Positions 36,158-47,821 of a stretch of 64,000 nucleotides of DNA are shown one piece after another (the stretch's first letter is position 1; every line of letters starts with the position of its first letter). The notes below the pieces were generated by a model. The model worked only from the letters and a program-made list of their open reading frames with translations. It did not search any database and had not been told where the DNA came from. Made by a program: the position numbers and the translations under genes. This DNA is from Sporothrix humicola (lineage: Eukaryota; Ascomycota; Sordariomycetes; Ophiostomatales; Ophiostomataceae). The stretch lies in contig WNYE01000079.1 in assembly GCA_021396245.1 (NCBI GenBank), forward strand, positions 124,001 through 188,000, in the 5' to 3' direction.

Positions 36158-39094
36158 ATGGCACCGCGAAGTACAGCAGGCACGCCCCTGATTGCAGTGC
36201 TGCTGCTGCTGGGCGCAAACCTGTTGATACCGCTCGCCATTGGCATCTTTGGCAAGGGCTTCTTCCCATACAAACCGCTGCTGCCCGGCCTTGCGCAGTA
36301 TGAGGACCACGGCTTTGGTCCGCCGGCGCCGGCGCCCTTTGACCGCGTTGTGTTCATGGTCGTCGATGCTCTGAGGAGGTGAGGCGAAACGGCACTCCCG
36401 TCAACAATCCCTCAACTGTGCTAACGTCCATATCTCTTAGCGACTTTGTCTATGTTGCCAACAGCGGCTTCCAATTCACTCAATCGTAAGCCCCTCCCTT
36501 TTCATTTTGTCCCTCAACTGTCTGACATCAGCTCTGACGACTGACCATGGCACAGACTCATCCGTAGCGGCGCTGCCGTCCCCTTCACGGCCCATGCGAC
36601 GTCACCGACTGTTACAATGCCGCGAATCAAGGCTATTACGACGGGTTCCATTCCGTCGTTCCTCGACGTCGTCCTCAACGTTGACGAGGGCGACAAGTCA
36701 TCTTCACTAGCCTCACAGGACACATGGCTGGCTCAGATGAAGGCCAAGCAACTCAAGCTGGACAGCGACAATAGCGACAACGGCAAGCTCGTCCTGTACG
36801 GCGACGATACCTGGCTCAAGCTGTTCCCCGACACTTTTGACCGTGCCGACGGTACCTCGAGCTTCTTCGTCGCTGACTTCACCGAAGTCGACAACAATGT
36901 GACGCGCCATGTCCCCGGCGAGCTGCGCCAGACGGACTGGAGTCTCATGGTGCTGCACTACCTTGGTCTCGATCATATTGGCCACAAGGGCGGGCCCCGC
37001 AGCCCCAATATGGTGCCCAAGCAGCACGAGATGGACGGGATTGTGCGCGAGATCTACGAGGCGCTCGAGACCCAGCCACACCTGGAAAACACCTTGCTCG
37101 TTCTACTGGGTGACCACGGCATGAACGATGCTGGCAACCACGGCGCCTCGTCGGCTGGCGAGACGTCACCAGCCCTGTTGTTTGTGGCTCCAAAGCTCAA
37201 GCGAGCCTTGTCCGATCCCATCGGTGCCTTTTTGCCGTCTCCCCTCCCCGAGCGCGACGACTTCAAGTTCTACCGCACTGTCGAGCAGTCGGACCTGGCG
37301 CCAACTCTTGGTGCCCTTCTCGGGTTCCCGGCACCCAAGAACAACCTGGGCGCATTCATCCCGACGTTCTTGCCGCTATGGGGCGAGCGCCGCGACCAGG
37401 TGCAGATTTTGATGCACAATGCCCACCAGATCCTGCGCGTTTTGGAAGCTGCATTTGGCCCCGAAGCACTTGCGGAAGCGTCCATGGACGAGTGTTCTGA
37501 CCCGCAGACGGATATTCAGGAGATTGCCTGCTCATGGCACGACATTCTCCGCACAGCACCACGTCTTAATGATGCGGCAAGTGAAGACAACTTGAGTGAA
37601 GAGGCCTATGATGAATGGGCCGTCAAGACGATCAAGGTGGGTTACCATACTTTGCCTTCATAAACTTTTGAATTTTACTGACTCTTTCAGTGGCTCCGTA
37701 ATGCTCAGTCGACAATGAGCGGGATGGCCAGCAACTACGATATTCCCAAGCTTGGCCTGGGTCTGGGTGCTGCCGGTAGTGCCATGATTCTGGCCATTGG
37801 AGCCACCTACGCCTTTGTCTCCCGGGGCGGTGGCAGCGGCTTCAGCGAGCTGGCCCCCTTTTCTCTTATCAGCATTTCCTATGGCGTCATGATGTTTGCC
37901 AGCAGTTATGTCGAGGAGGAACACCACTTCTGGTACTGGTCCACATCTGCATGGCTGGCCCTTGTTGGCTGGCGCAGTCTTTCCGCTGCGACTTCAGGAC
38001 AGAAGCCCCGGTCACAGCAGAGCGCTTTTGTTGCCATCGCAGCCATTGTCGCCGCTTTCACTGCAATCCGCCTTCTCCGCGGCTGGAACCAGACTGGCCA
38101 AAAGTTTGCCGGCGAACCGGACTTGGTCAAGACCTTTTTGCAGCCGAACCCGCGCCTTCTCTGGACCCTTGTCACGACCACATACGCCTTGACTGGGCTT
38201 GAGCTGGCGCAAGGGTTTGCCGCTGTTTTCCCAGCCGCCATTGCTGGCCCAGCCGTGTTTGTCCTCGTGCTGTCAGCCCTGTCCTTTAAGCTTGTCTTTA
38301 CCTATGAAGACTCGCCCGAGCTGGTGGGTAGTTTCGCCAAGAATCTCGTCGAGCTTATTGAGCGTATCGATGGCGGAAGTTCTGGCTCGGTCACGCTCAT
38401 TACGCGTGCTCGGATCGTCTTTGCCGGCCTGGCCATTGCCATGGGTGCTGCCATCTACTCCATCATCGTCTCCAGACAGAAGCAGAGCCAAGGCAGGCGC
38501 CCTGCTGTCAATGTTCTGTTGCCACTCTACACGCTCCTCGCCGTCACGCAGTCTCGCACTGCCAACATCCCTCTCTTTCTTTTGTTTGGTGTCGTCTACC
38601 GGTTTTTGTCGGCACAACGACACAATCTGGCGCCCACTGAAATCACGACTGCCACGATGCTCCTGCAGTTTGCCTCGTTCTTCGCCTTTGGCGGCACCAA
38701 TGCCATTTCCAGCGTCGACCTCTCCTCGGCCTACAATGGCATCTCTGGCTTCTCGGCCGGCGCTGTGGGTGTCCTTATTCTTGTGAGCAACTGGGCCGGC
38801 TCCATCTACTGGGCCGTTGCTTCAGTTCTCCTTCTTTTGCAGAAGAGAGATTCTGCCACGCCATCCTCCTCCGTTTCCTATTCCTGGCTGCAGCATGCGA
38901 GCCTTCTCACAGTCTTTGCGGCGGCCAGTGCCGTGGCTGTCATGGCTGCATGCACAGCCCTGAGGACACACTTGTTTGTGTGGACCGTGTTCTCGCCCAA
39001 GTACCTCTATTGCATCGCGTGGAGCTTGGGTATGCACCTGGGTGTCAATTTGGGCCTGGGTGGGCTTTTATACTGGTTGGGTACTTCTTCATAA
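36158..39094 (+). CDS. LAS21: GPI ethanolamine-phosphate transferase 2 (Las21/Gpi7, PIG-G type)
   Basis: Four exons, 36158-36378, 36441-36485, 36556-37636 and 37691-39094, with introns of 62, 70 and 54 nt, give 916 residues (yeast Las21 is about 830). Residues 10-31 are a signal anchor. The lumenal alkaline-phosphatase-like domain follows: metal-binding Asp70 in MVVDALRSDF, the SPTVTMPR nucleophile region with Thr107, DHIGHKGG with Asp228, His229 and His232, and GDHGMND with Asp275 and His276. The C-terminal half is a multi-pass membrane domain ending in a segment typical of Las21: NAISSVDLSSAYNGISGF followed by WAGSIYW. The enzyme adds ethanolamine phosphate to the second mannose of the GPI anchor precursor in the ER, which affects anchor remodelling and cell-wall protein delivery. 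The start follows a CT-rich leader and gives a clean signal anchor. It converges with YCG1, with only 272 bases between the stop codons. Confidence 0.95.
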
Positions 39095-39366
39095 TATATA
39101 TAACGCACACAGCACGATACATAACGGCTGGTGAGTTTTGAAATACATTGTTGGTTATTGGATCACACTATCCATTGTAATATACTACTGTACTATTCGG
39201 ATAGCGACGCATAGATACAGATAGATCAAAGAAAGAAAAAAGAAAGATAGCATTGGAATATCAAAATCATGAAAACATAACTAATTAACCAAGAAGAGGT
39301 GTGTACTGGAAAAAGAAGACAATGTGCGCCCCAACCAAAATATCAAAATCGTCCAACTACCGTTAA

Positions 39367-42300
39367 TCAGTCGTCTATAAGATCGTCCGTCAACGATTCC
39401 TCGTCGTCGACCTGCAACGTCGTCATTTGTATCGTGGTGCCGTCGCCGATCTCGTCTCCGTCCACATCTGTCTCATTGAGCTCTTCCATTACCCCGTCGC
39501 CCTCGTCTTCGTCCTCTTCCTTGATCTGCTCCACGATCGTGCGGTCTTCGTTGCCACCGGCGAGGATGGTCCGGTCATCCACACCCAGCGACGTGGCACG
39601 GCTCATGCTGTGACGGCTGCTGCCGCCCAAGACACTGCCGCCGCCAAGGTGAGAAGCAGCTGCCTGGTCGAGGTTGTTGACAATCTTGCCGAGGCTGACG
39701 TGGATCTTATAGAGGGCATTGCGGCTTGTTGCGTCGGACAGCAGCTGGCTATCAACTGCCTCGGAGACTTCCTCGTACACGGAGCGAGTCTTCTCCTCGG
39801 TCGATGTTGGCGACACATACAGCTTGCCCAGCAGCGGGGCGACTGCCTTCTTTTCATCTTCTATAGGGTCGTTAGTACACGGTTATTGGCTTGGTAAAAG
39901 GGTATATGTGCGGTTCAACTTACTGCTAGCATTGCCATACAGACGGTCCAGAATGGCCTTAGCAAAGTCCAGATGCACGTCGGCGTTGACATTCTTCTTC
40001 TCGGCATCGGCAGACATGCCGGCGACGAAGCACTTGCGAGGATCGGTCCAATCGACCAGGCAGGCACCAATAGTAGCCAGGCTGACCATCTCGGCATCAA
40101 CGTCCTCGTCGTCATCCTCAAGGCCTTCACGGATGTTGAAGAGGGCGTGCAGGGCATCCAGAGATACAGCCTGCATCAGTGCCTGGTTCTCAGCCCGAGA
40201 GTAACAGAACACGGGCAGGAAGTAGTTGAGAGCCTGGCGAACACCCTGGTTGGTCGAGCTAGACGGCTCAAAGTAGGCAACAACCAGCGTCTTGAGCAGC
40301 TCGAAAGCCACCTCCTGGTCAGTCACAACGCGGCCAAGCAGAAGCTTGGAGACTGCGACGGTGGCCGTGGCTTGCACCTCGGGAGCCTTGGCGCCAGAAC
40401 GCAGGGCCTTGACGTAGACACGCAGAAGGGCAGGATTGGAGGACAGAAGCTGGGCGCCATGGACGTTGAGGATATCGGTCAAAATGTGCAGAGCCGTAAT
40501 CTGCAGCGGGGTGTGACCCTTGGTGTAGAAGCGCATAAAGACCTCGAGGTTCTCCTCAGCCAGCGAACGGTCGAGCAGAGCACACAGGCCGAGACAGACC
40601 AGACCGCGTTCACGGACAGGAGCCTCGTGGCTGCGCACAGCCGGCACAACCAGGTTGTTGAGCATGGCCACGAGATGGTCGTTCTTCTGGAGGCTGCCGC
40701 TGACGTTGGACAGCATGCACTGCACAATGTGCAGACACTTGAGGTTGATGACAATCTCCTTGATGGCCTTGGCCTGGGCCTCCTCCTCCGTCAGCTCGGG
40801 CGTCTTGGAGGACTGTCTGCTCTTGGTCGGCGTTGTGTCGCTGCTGACTTCCGAACGGGCCGAGTGGAAGCTATCGTCCTCGGCGGCCTCGTTCGTGTCC
40901 ACGTCGTCGAGAATCGTGTCGTGCACGTCAGCCACGGCCTCGAGGACGACACTGCAGAACTCGCGCTCGCCGGCGGCATTGGGAGCGCAAATATCGCGCA
41001 GAACGTTGACCGTCAGCTTTGTCACCTCGTCGGGCAGATCCGAGATGGACAGGCTCTGTCTCAGCAGCGCAAACATCTTACGCCGGCCCACCTCGTCAGA
41101 GTAGTCCAGGGTGAGTGCAATGTGCAGCAGCTGCTCGACAATAAACTCCTGTTCGACAGTATCTTCCTCTTCCTCCTCTTCGTCCTCGTCGACCTCCTTC
41201 TCCTCGGCTCTCTTGATAGCGTCGACGAGCACCTTGATGTAGCGCTCCAGATAAAAGGCCAGCTTAGTGACCTCGGGAAGCTTCTCCTCAACAAGGTACT
41301 CGTACTTGCCGCTGTCGTCGCTGCGGCAGAAGTCGTTGAAGCTGCGGGCCATAAAGACAGACTCAGCCGACAGAGTCTCCCAGAAGGTGTCGTCAAAGTT
41401 GACGGCGTCGCGGTAGTCGGGGCGACCCTCCCAGAAGCCCTGCATGGCCTCGAGAGCCACACCATCCTCGACGCCAGAGTTCACGACATCGATACGCTCG
41501 AGAAGCTCAAGGAGGCCGTCAAAGCTAGGAGCAGGAGCCTCAGCAGGCTGGCCGTCCTCGCCCACCTCGGGAAGACCGGCGCAGTCCTCAATCCAGCGCT
41601 CGCGGAAGAGGCGACCAGCGGCCTTTCTGACGTTCTCGTCTCTGTCGCGCAGGCCCCAGCGGAGCAGCTTCTCGCGCATAGAGAGTGATAGATGGCGGAA
41701 ATCGCCGAGAGCAGGCAAAAGGCGAGAGTAGACGGCGCGGCGAGTGGCGGCGTCCGAATCGCGGGCACGCTCAAGCAGATACGGCAGCGTGTTGGGAAGA
41801 ATGGGCAGGTTGACAAGCAGCGACCGACGGACATCGGCGCTGGGGTCGTTCTGCAGAACTTCGAGCAGCTTGTCGAGCAGACCAATGGCCGCAGCGCCGC
41901 CTTCGCTGTCGTCCGAGTCCTGGCCCTCTTCGACGGAGTTACCGGCGAGACGGCCCAGGCCCAGGACGGCCTGTGCGCGCACCATGGCCTCCTTGTCGCG
42001 AATGCGGCGCAAGAGGCCAGAGCGCAGCTTTTGGAACAGGTCGTCGTCGATAGCGTCGAGCGAGTTGACAATGTGCGAAATCAGCTGCGTGGCGCGATAG
42101 CGGGCATACTTGTCCTTGGCCACCAGCAGCAGCAGGACCTTGTCGACCAAGAATCCTGTCAGGCGAGTGCCGGGCGTCTCCGGCATGGTGCTAGCATCCT
42201 CGTCGACCTCGCCAAGCAGCTCGTTATCCTTCTCGATGGCGTGGCGCAGGAAGAGACCGATGAAGCGGATGACCTTGTCGCCGACGGGCTCCGACTTCTT

Positions 42301-42651
42301 GACCGGCATCGCGCGGTACACGCAGCGGACAAACTCCTCGTTGAAGTTGTCCTCGTGGAAGTCTGTCGAAACGTCGGCCGAGGCCTTGACGCTTGTCGGC
42401 TCATAGCAGCATGCCTCTTGGATCTTGCGCAGATTCACGGCGAGCTTGCGGTGCGAGGCGGTGTTCTTCTGCGCCTCGCGGAAGATGGGTGCAATCTTTG
42501 CGCGCAAGGCATTGTCTTCGGGTTCGACGGGGATGTCGAGATTCACAGATGAGGCACGAGAAGCGGCTGAGGGGCGGCCGAGGGTTGTCGAAGATGTTTT
42601 GTGCGAAAGGGCGCTGGAGACCCGCGAAGTCCTAGATGTGCGGGCGGGCAT
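39367..42651 (-). CDS. YCG1: Condensin complex subunit 3 (Ycg1/CAP-G)
   Basis: Two exons, 42651-39924 and 39860-39367, joined over a 63-nt intron (GTAAGT...TATAG) that completes a Lys codon (GNAS-K-DEKK), give 1073 residues, close to the roughly 1035 of yeast Ycg1. A basic Ser/Arg-rich N-terminus is followed by HEAT repeats along most of the chain, including segments such as KYARYRATQLISHIVNSL, IRDKEAMVRAQAVLGLGRLA and DPSADVRRSLLVNLPILPNT that match the family. A very acidic insert (DEDEEEEEDT) lies at about 490-500. The C-terminal 60 residues are also acidic, with EEDEDEGD and DDEESLTDD. CAP-G binds the kleisin Brn1 and DNA and anchors condensin on chromosomes during mitosis. It is divergently paired with NOP4. 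Confidence 0.95.
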
Positions 42652-43031
42652 CTTTGCGATCGTTGTTGGTGTCGAATGTATCGTGATCGCGATGCTGGGA
42701 GGCGTGTATCGCGAAATGGTTGTGGGATGAGAGGGCTCGAGATGCGGCTGTCGCGAGTTGAGGGACCGTTTTGGCGATGGTGGGCCATGACAACAAGCAT
42801 GCCGCCTTGTTTATTTTGGTCCACTTTAGGACTAGCTCAAGTTTAAATGTCAACAATTCTGCACGTGACACAATCAGGGACAATCTTATCGCGATAACGA
42901 TGTTCCACTTTATTTTTTCTGCTGCATCCACTTAAAAAAGTATCACTGGCAAAAAAAGTTATAGAGACAAAACGTCCCAATCACCAAGACTTCCCAACAG
43001 GAGACCGGAATCCGCCAACACCACCACAAAA
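42652..43031. promoter_or_regulatory. Shared divergent promoter of YCG1 and NOP4
   Basis: The two start codons face away from each other across 380 bases. The interval has four TCGCGA hexamers (42687-42692, 42709-42714, 42751-42756 and 42889-42894), a CACGTG-like core in GCACGTGAC at about 42861-42869 and a perfect 12-bp palindrome. Co-regulation is inference. Confidence 0.7.
42886..42897. promoter_or_regulatory. 12-bp palindrome TTATCGCGATAA
   Basis: A perfect dyad, 135 bases before the NOP4 ATG, centred on one of four TCGCGA hexamers in the same promoter. The symmetry suggests a homodimer binding site; the factor is unknown to me. Confidence 0.5.
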
Positions 43032-45464
43032 ATGGCCAAATCCGTGACACAAAAGAGACGGAGAGAGGCCGAGGCCGACCAGGAGCGTCGCCACGAAGAA
43101 AACGGTGATGCGCAATCGGCTACGAACAACGCAACTGCTCCGCCGAACAAGAAAGCCCGAGTCGAAGAACGCCGGTCGATTTTTGTCCGTTCGCTGCCGA
43201 CGACGGCCACGAGCGAGAAGCTGACCGAATTCTTCTCCGAGCACTTCCCCGTCAAGCACGCCACTGTCGTCACAGACCCCAAGACCAAGGAGTCGCGTGG
43301 CTACGGTTTCGTGACGTTCACCGACGCCGAAGATGCTGCCGAAGCCAAGGCCAAGCTGGACAACCAGCTGCTCGACGGCCGCCGCCTGCGACTCGAAATT
43401 GCCGAGCCGCGTAGCAGACCGACTGCGACCAACACCTCGGCCAAGGCCATTGCAGGCGCCGCTGCGGCTGCCGACAAGAAGAAGAAGCGTGAGGAGGAAC
43501 TGCTCGAGGCCCGCAAGGCGCCCAAGCTGATTGTGCGCAACCTGCCGTGGAGTGTCAAGACGTCGCAGGACCTGGCAGCGCTCTTCCGCATGTACGGCAA
43601 GGTCAAGTTTGCAGATCTGCCCAATTCCAAGGGCAAGCTGTCGGGCTTTGGCTTTGTCACGCTGCGGGGCAAGAAGAACGCAGAAAATGCCATTGAGGGC
43701 GTGAACGGCAAGGTCGTCGACGGCCGGACGCTGGCTGTTGATTTTGCTGTTGACAAGCAAAAGTGGGACGAGCTGCAGCAAAAGGAAGCTGAAGAGGACT
43801 CCGAGGAGGCCAAGGACGCAAAGGATGTCAAGTCGCCCAAGAGCAAAAAATCCAACGCTGACAAGGAGGCTGCCGGTCCACCAAAAACAGCCGAGCAGCT
43901 CCAGGCAGAGGAGGATATGCGGAACTTTATGAGAGACAACATGGAAAACCTGGAGGACGAGGAGGACGATGACGGCGACAAGAAGGACGACGACACAACT
44001 AGCGACGAAGACGACAGCGACGACGAGGAGGGTGAGGAGGAAGAGAAGGACTGGGAGGACGACGAAGACGAAGAGGAGGAGGAGGTCAAGCCCAAGAAGG
44101 AGCTTATCACCGACAACTCCTCTACCATTTTCGTTCGCAACCTTCCCTTCACAACAACCGACGCCGAACTCAAGTCACATTTCTCCAAGTTTGGTCCCCT
44201 GCGGTACGCCCGCATCGTCATGGACCGCGCCACCGACCGGCCTGCAGGTACGGGCTTTGTGTGCTTTGTGAGCGAGGAGGATGCCAAGGCCTGTGTTCGT
44301 ACTGCACCGCGCGCCCAGAAGCCGCCCGTCACTGGTAAGCAGTCGGTGCTGCAGGACGAGCGCGTGGATCGCGACGGCCGTTACACACTCAATGGCCGTG
44401 TTCTGCAAGTGGCCCAGGCTGTGTCGAAGACGGAGGCCACCCGCCTGTTCGAGGAGGGCCCTGCCGCCCAGCGTGCCCGTGAAAAGGACAAGCGCCATCT
44501 GTTCCTGCTGTCCGAGGGTACGATTGCTGTTGGCTCGCCGCTGTACAACCTGCTGCCCCAGTCCGAGGTCAAGATGCGCGAGGCCAGTGTCAAGCAGCGC
44601 CAGACCATGATCAAGAGCAACCCCAGTCTCTCTCTGAGTCTGACGCGCCTGGCCATCCGCAACCTCCCACGCCACATTGATTCCAAGGGCCTCAAGGAGC
44701 TGGCGCGCAAGGCCGTTGTGGGTTTCGCGACCGATGTCAAGGAGGGCCACCGCCAGCCGCTGGCGCGCGACGAGATTGCACGTGGCGGCCAGCAGGACCG
44801 TGAGGCCGAGCAGCTGCGGCGCGCCAAGGGCAAGGGTGTGGTGAAGCAGGCCAAGGTTGTCTTTGAGACGGACAAGGGCACCAAGGTGGACGAGTCGTCC
44901 GAGGGCGGCAAGAGCCGTGGCTACGGTTTCATCGAGTACTGGTCGCACCGCTGGGCGCTGACGGCGCTGCGGTGGCTCAACGGCCACGCGGTGCAGAACG
45001 GCGGCAAGACAAACCGCCTGATTGTGGAGTTTGCCATTGAGAACGCCAACGTCGTGGCCCGCCGCAAGGCCAACGAGGAGCGGTCGCGCAACCCACGTCC
45101 GCCGCGTACTGAGGGCGATTCCGAGGGTAACGACAGTGGACGCAATGGAGGCAACGACCGGCCACGTGGCAACGGCAAGTTTGACAAGTCAGATAAGCCC
45201 GGCAGACCTGGCAAGCCTGGCAGACCGGAGCACTTCAACAAGTCGACAAAGAACAAGAAGGGATCTGACGAGAAGGGAGGCGAGAAGACTCTGGCCCAGG
45301 TCGCCAAAGAAGCGAAAGCAGCACTCAAGGCTGGAAAGGGCGAGGCCGGCGATGCTGTCCGGCCTTCCAAGAAGGAGCGTGCCGATACAAAGCTTGCTAT
45401 GCGCCAACAAATCATCCAGCGGAAGCGCATGATGCGCAAGAAGAAGGGCTCTTCTCGGGGTTGA
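43032..45464 (+). CDS. NOP4: Nucleolar RNA-binding protein Nop4 (Nop77/RBM28 type)
   Basis: A single uninterrupted frame of 810 residues. Four RRM domains are visible: RRM1 at about 48-130 (SIFVRSLP, RGYGFVTF), RRM2 at about 164-245 (LIVRNLPW, SGFGFVTL), RRM3 at about 365-490 with an insertion (TIFVRNLPF, GTGFVCF) and RRM4 at about 537-680 (LAIRNLPRHID, RGYGFIEYWSH). A long acidic tract (about 308-357) separates RRM2 and RRM3, and the C-terminus is basic and low-complexity (Gly/Pro/Lys-rich). The segment between RRM3 and RRM4 (LLSEGTIAVGSPLYNLLPQSEVKMRE) matches the Nop4 family closely. The yeast protein is nucleolar and needed for 27S pre-rRNA processing and 60S subunit assembly. The start ATG follows CAAA and lies just before a basic segment typical of nucleolar targeting. 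Confidence 0.95.
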   Translation: MAKSVTQKRRREAEADQERRHEENGDAQSATNNATAPPNKKARVEERRSIFVRSLPTTATSEKLTEFFSEHFPVKHATVVTDPKTKESRGYGFVTFTDAEDAAEAKAKLDNQLLDGRRLRLEIAEPRSRPTATNTSAKAIAGAAAAADKKKKREEELLEARKAPKLIVRNLPWSVKTSQDLAALFRMYGKVKFADLPNSKGKLSGFGFVTLRGKKNAENAIEGVNGKVVDGRTLAVDFAVDKQKWDELQQKEAEEDSEEAKDAKDVKSPKSKKSNADKEAAGPPKTAEQLQAEEDMRNFMRDNMENLEDEEDDDGDKKDDDTTSDEDDSDDEEGEEEEKDWEDDEDEEEEEVKPKKELITDNSSTIFVRNLPFTTTDAELKSHFSKFGPLRYARIVMDRATDRPAGTGFVCFVSEEDAKACVRTAPRAQKPPVTGKQSVLQDERVDRDGRYTLNGRVLQVAQAVSKTEATRLFEEGPAAQRAREKDKRHLFLLSEGTIAVGSPLYNLLPQSEVKMREASVKQRQTMIKSNPSLSLSLTRLAIRNLPRHIDSKGLKELARKAVVGFATDVKEGHRQPLARDEIARGGQQDREAEQLRRAKGKGVVKQAKVVFETDKGTKVDESSEGGKSRGYGFIEYWSHRWALTALRWLNGHAVQNGGKTNRLIVEFAIENANVVARRKANEERSRNPRPPRTEGDSEGNDSGRNGGNDRPRGNGKFDKSDKPGRPGKPGRPEHFNKSTKNKKGSDEKGGEKTLAQVAKEAKAALKAGKGEAGDAVRPSKKERADTKLAMRQQIIQRKRMMRKKKGSSRG

Positions 45465-46010
45465 TCGCGAGTGAGATGAGATAATTGGGACTAGGCGTTT
45501 GTAACAATTTTGTTTGTATTGCATAGATTAGCACAAAAGTCATTTCATTTGCATCCTCAATTTATACGCTTTATATCACATCACTGCATTATCACATTTA
45601 TGCTGGAATAAAGGCCAGACCTTCAGGTAAATAAATTATTATATTGCTACCGTTGACACGATAAAAGTGAGAACAAGTAAAGAAAAGAGAAAGAACAATG
45701 CCAGGCTAGTAAGCTAGTTGATACTGCAAGCAGAAATACAAATAAGAAGCTGGGTAATAAAATGAAGAAGGAAAAGAAGAAAAGTCGCCAGTGGCCCAGA
45801 TGCGTATCGGAGACAGTGAGAAAGAACAAGGCCATTTTGGCCAAACGTAAACAGGTATAAACCAAAAAAAGGTAAAAGCAAAAGGGAATCAAAGCGTAGT
45901 ACAATACCCAAGAGGATACGAATTGAGAAAAGAAAAAGGAAAGCAGAAAAGCACAAGGCGTAAAGAACTATGCAAACAACCCCATGTTCAAGACAGCATC
46001 ACAATAGACT
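45465..46010. other. Convergent 3' intergenic region, NOP4 and ERF4
   Basis: 546 bases between two stop codons that face each other. The sequence is AT-rich with purine-rich runs and would hold both polyadenylation regions. No gene or structured element is seen. Confidence 0.7.
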
Positions 46011-47821
46011 CTAGCTTGCAACAGCTGTCTCAAGAGGCATATCAGACCGGGACATGGCCGGTGTGCTCGGCGGCACAGCAGCAATTTCTGGGTCGCCAAT
46101 CTGGATATCGAGCTGGAAGACGTGTTAGAGGGAGTACAAGACAACAAGAAATCATAATCAGGGAGAGAACATACCGTCATGTAACCAGTTTGCCGTAATG
46201 GGATGATCTTGGGCGGGATGGGTGAACCCTCATCGGCGGTGCGGGCCATTTCCTTATTCCAGGCCTCGATCCAGCGCTCAAGACGGGCTAGACGCGCTTT
46301 GGCGCCCGTGAAGCCCAGGTCTTCCCAGAGCCAGCCGGTGACAAGGCCGAGCACACCATCGACAACATTGCGGGCGCTCCAGGGCTCAAAGGCAATGACA
46401 AGCTCACTGTTCAGCTTGTCAATGACGCGACGGAACTCGGGCTCGTTCAAGCCAGCCGGATCTAGAATCTCGGGGTACAGGTTCGAGAATGTCGGCGCCA
46501 GGTCGCCTTTGATCAGCCAGTCGCGGCGGATGCGGATGATGCGCGTGGTAATGTACTCTGGATCGTCGACAGACACATGAGGATTGCGGTGGGGGAAGCA
46601 CGGGTGCTGCGGGCCCCATTCCTCGCCAATATCCGGCTGGGCCTCGGGGTCGCCCATGATGGACGAGTTGGACGAGGAGATGGCCGAGATGCCGTCGGGC
46701 ATAGAGACGGTCGAGTCGCGGTTATTGGGTGCATCGTCGAGGCCATGATGGTGGCCCAAAATATCCGGGCCTCGCTCGAGGTCTTTGGAGAAAGAACGGC
46801 CCGCTCCTCCTGGGCGCTCGTCGTCAATGGGGGATGCCATGGTGATATCGGTCGGTGAGGCAATGCCTTTGCCCTTGTCTTGCTTTGCCGGTCCGGAAGT
46901 AGAGTCAAAGGTTAGCCCAAACGCTTGAGTTGGGGCGTCTGGCTTTTCGGGTTCGCTGTTGTCGTGCTCGTCTCCTTCTTCTTTCTGGGCACGAGGAAAG
47001 AGCTCGTCGTTGTTGACGCTATTGTTGTTGTTGTCGGTTTCGATTGAAAGAACAGACAGTCGCTTGCCGTCGTACGAGTGGCGCACAGACTTGGGAAGGC
47101 TCACGCGCTTTTCGCTTCCAGCTGTCTCGACCTGAAGGCTTGCACGGGGCGAAGAGGAGTGGCGAATCTGGCGCTGCTCGGGGAGAGTGAGGAGCGGGAA
47201 GTCGGCGGCGCCGGTGCCAACCGGGTCGTCTTTGGCAACGGGCTTGTCGCCGTGGAGAACAGGGTGGGAGAGAGGAACTGCAGGCGGCGGCGGAGAAGAC
47301 GGCGCCCTCCGTCGAGCCGAGGACGAGGCCGCAGCACCAGATTGCAGCCTTTGGGGCTGCAACTGTGCGTGTTGCTGTTGCTGTTGGCGAGAAGCGGTGG
47401 TAGCGGACGACGACGAGGCGACGCCGCGTGGCGTAGAGTTGGTCGGGTTCCAAAGACGGGCAGTCGACAGCCGGCGAAGCGGTCGCTGCAAAGTATCGGC
47501 GGCCCGGTTGCGAAAGGGCGATTGAGGGGGGCGGAAGGGCGGCTGTGGGTAGTCCAGCGGAACGGATGGGTGCAACGGCTGTGGCTGTTGTCGTCGAGTG
47601 GTGGTACTCGTCGAGTTCTGGGGCTGCGCGGTGGTCTGCGGCGAAAAGGCTTGCGCAGAATAGGCGTTCGTCGCGTGGGGAGCCGTGGGAACGACTGGAA
47701 GAGTGCGGCTGCCGAGAGGGCGTCCGCTGCGACACGTGAAAAAAGGGCTGGCGGGAGTGGTGAACGACGTTGGACGGCCAGGAGAATCAGGAGCGACACA
47801 AGGAGGAGGATATTGAGACAC
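46011..47821 (-). CDS. Erf4/Shr5-type palmitoyltransferase cofactor (5' end unresolved)
   Basis: Visible exons are 47821-46175 and 46112-46011, joined over a 62-nt intron (GTATGT...CCAG) that continues TGYMT into LDIQIGDPEIAA. The first roughly 420 codons are disordered (Q, S, P and acidic runs). The Golgin-A7/Erf4 domain spans about codons 424-550, with TTRIIRIRRDWL, LAPTFSNLYPEILDPAGL, EFRRVIDKLN and a helix GLVTGWLWEDLGFTGAKARL. In yeast Erf4 partners the DHHC enzyme Erf2 at the ER and is needed for Ras palmitoylation. The 5' end is a problem: the open frame begins after a TGA with no ATG, and the first in-frame ATG is at 46840 (codon 328). Either a 5' exon exists, with an acceptor such as GGCCAG just before 47821, or translation starts at 46840, giving about 255 residues, near yeast Erf4 size. 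The domain call is firm; the start is not. Confidence 0.8.

Noticed and set aside
39973..41688. 571-codon plus-strand open frame inside YCG1
   Set aside because: It is antisense to the conserved condensin gene and open because of GC-rich third positions; its translation has no domain.
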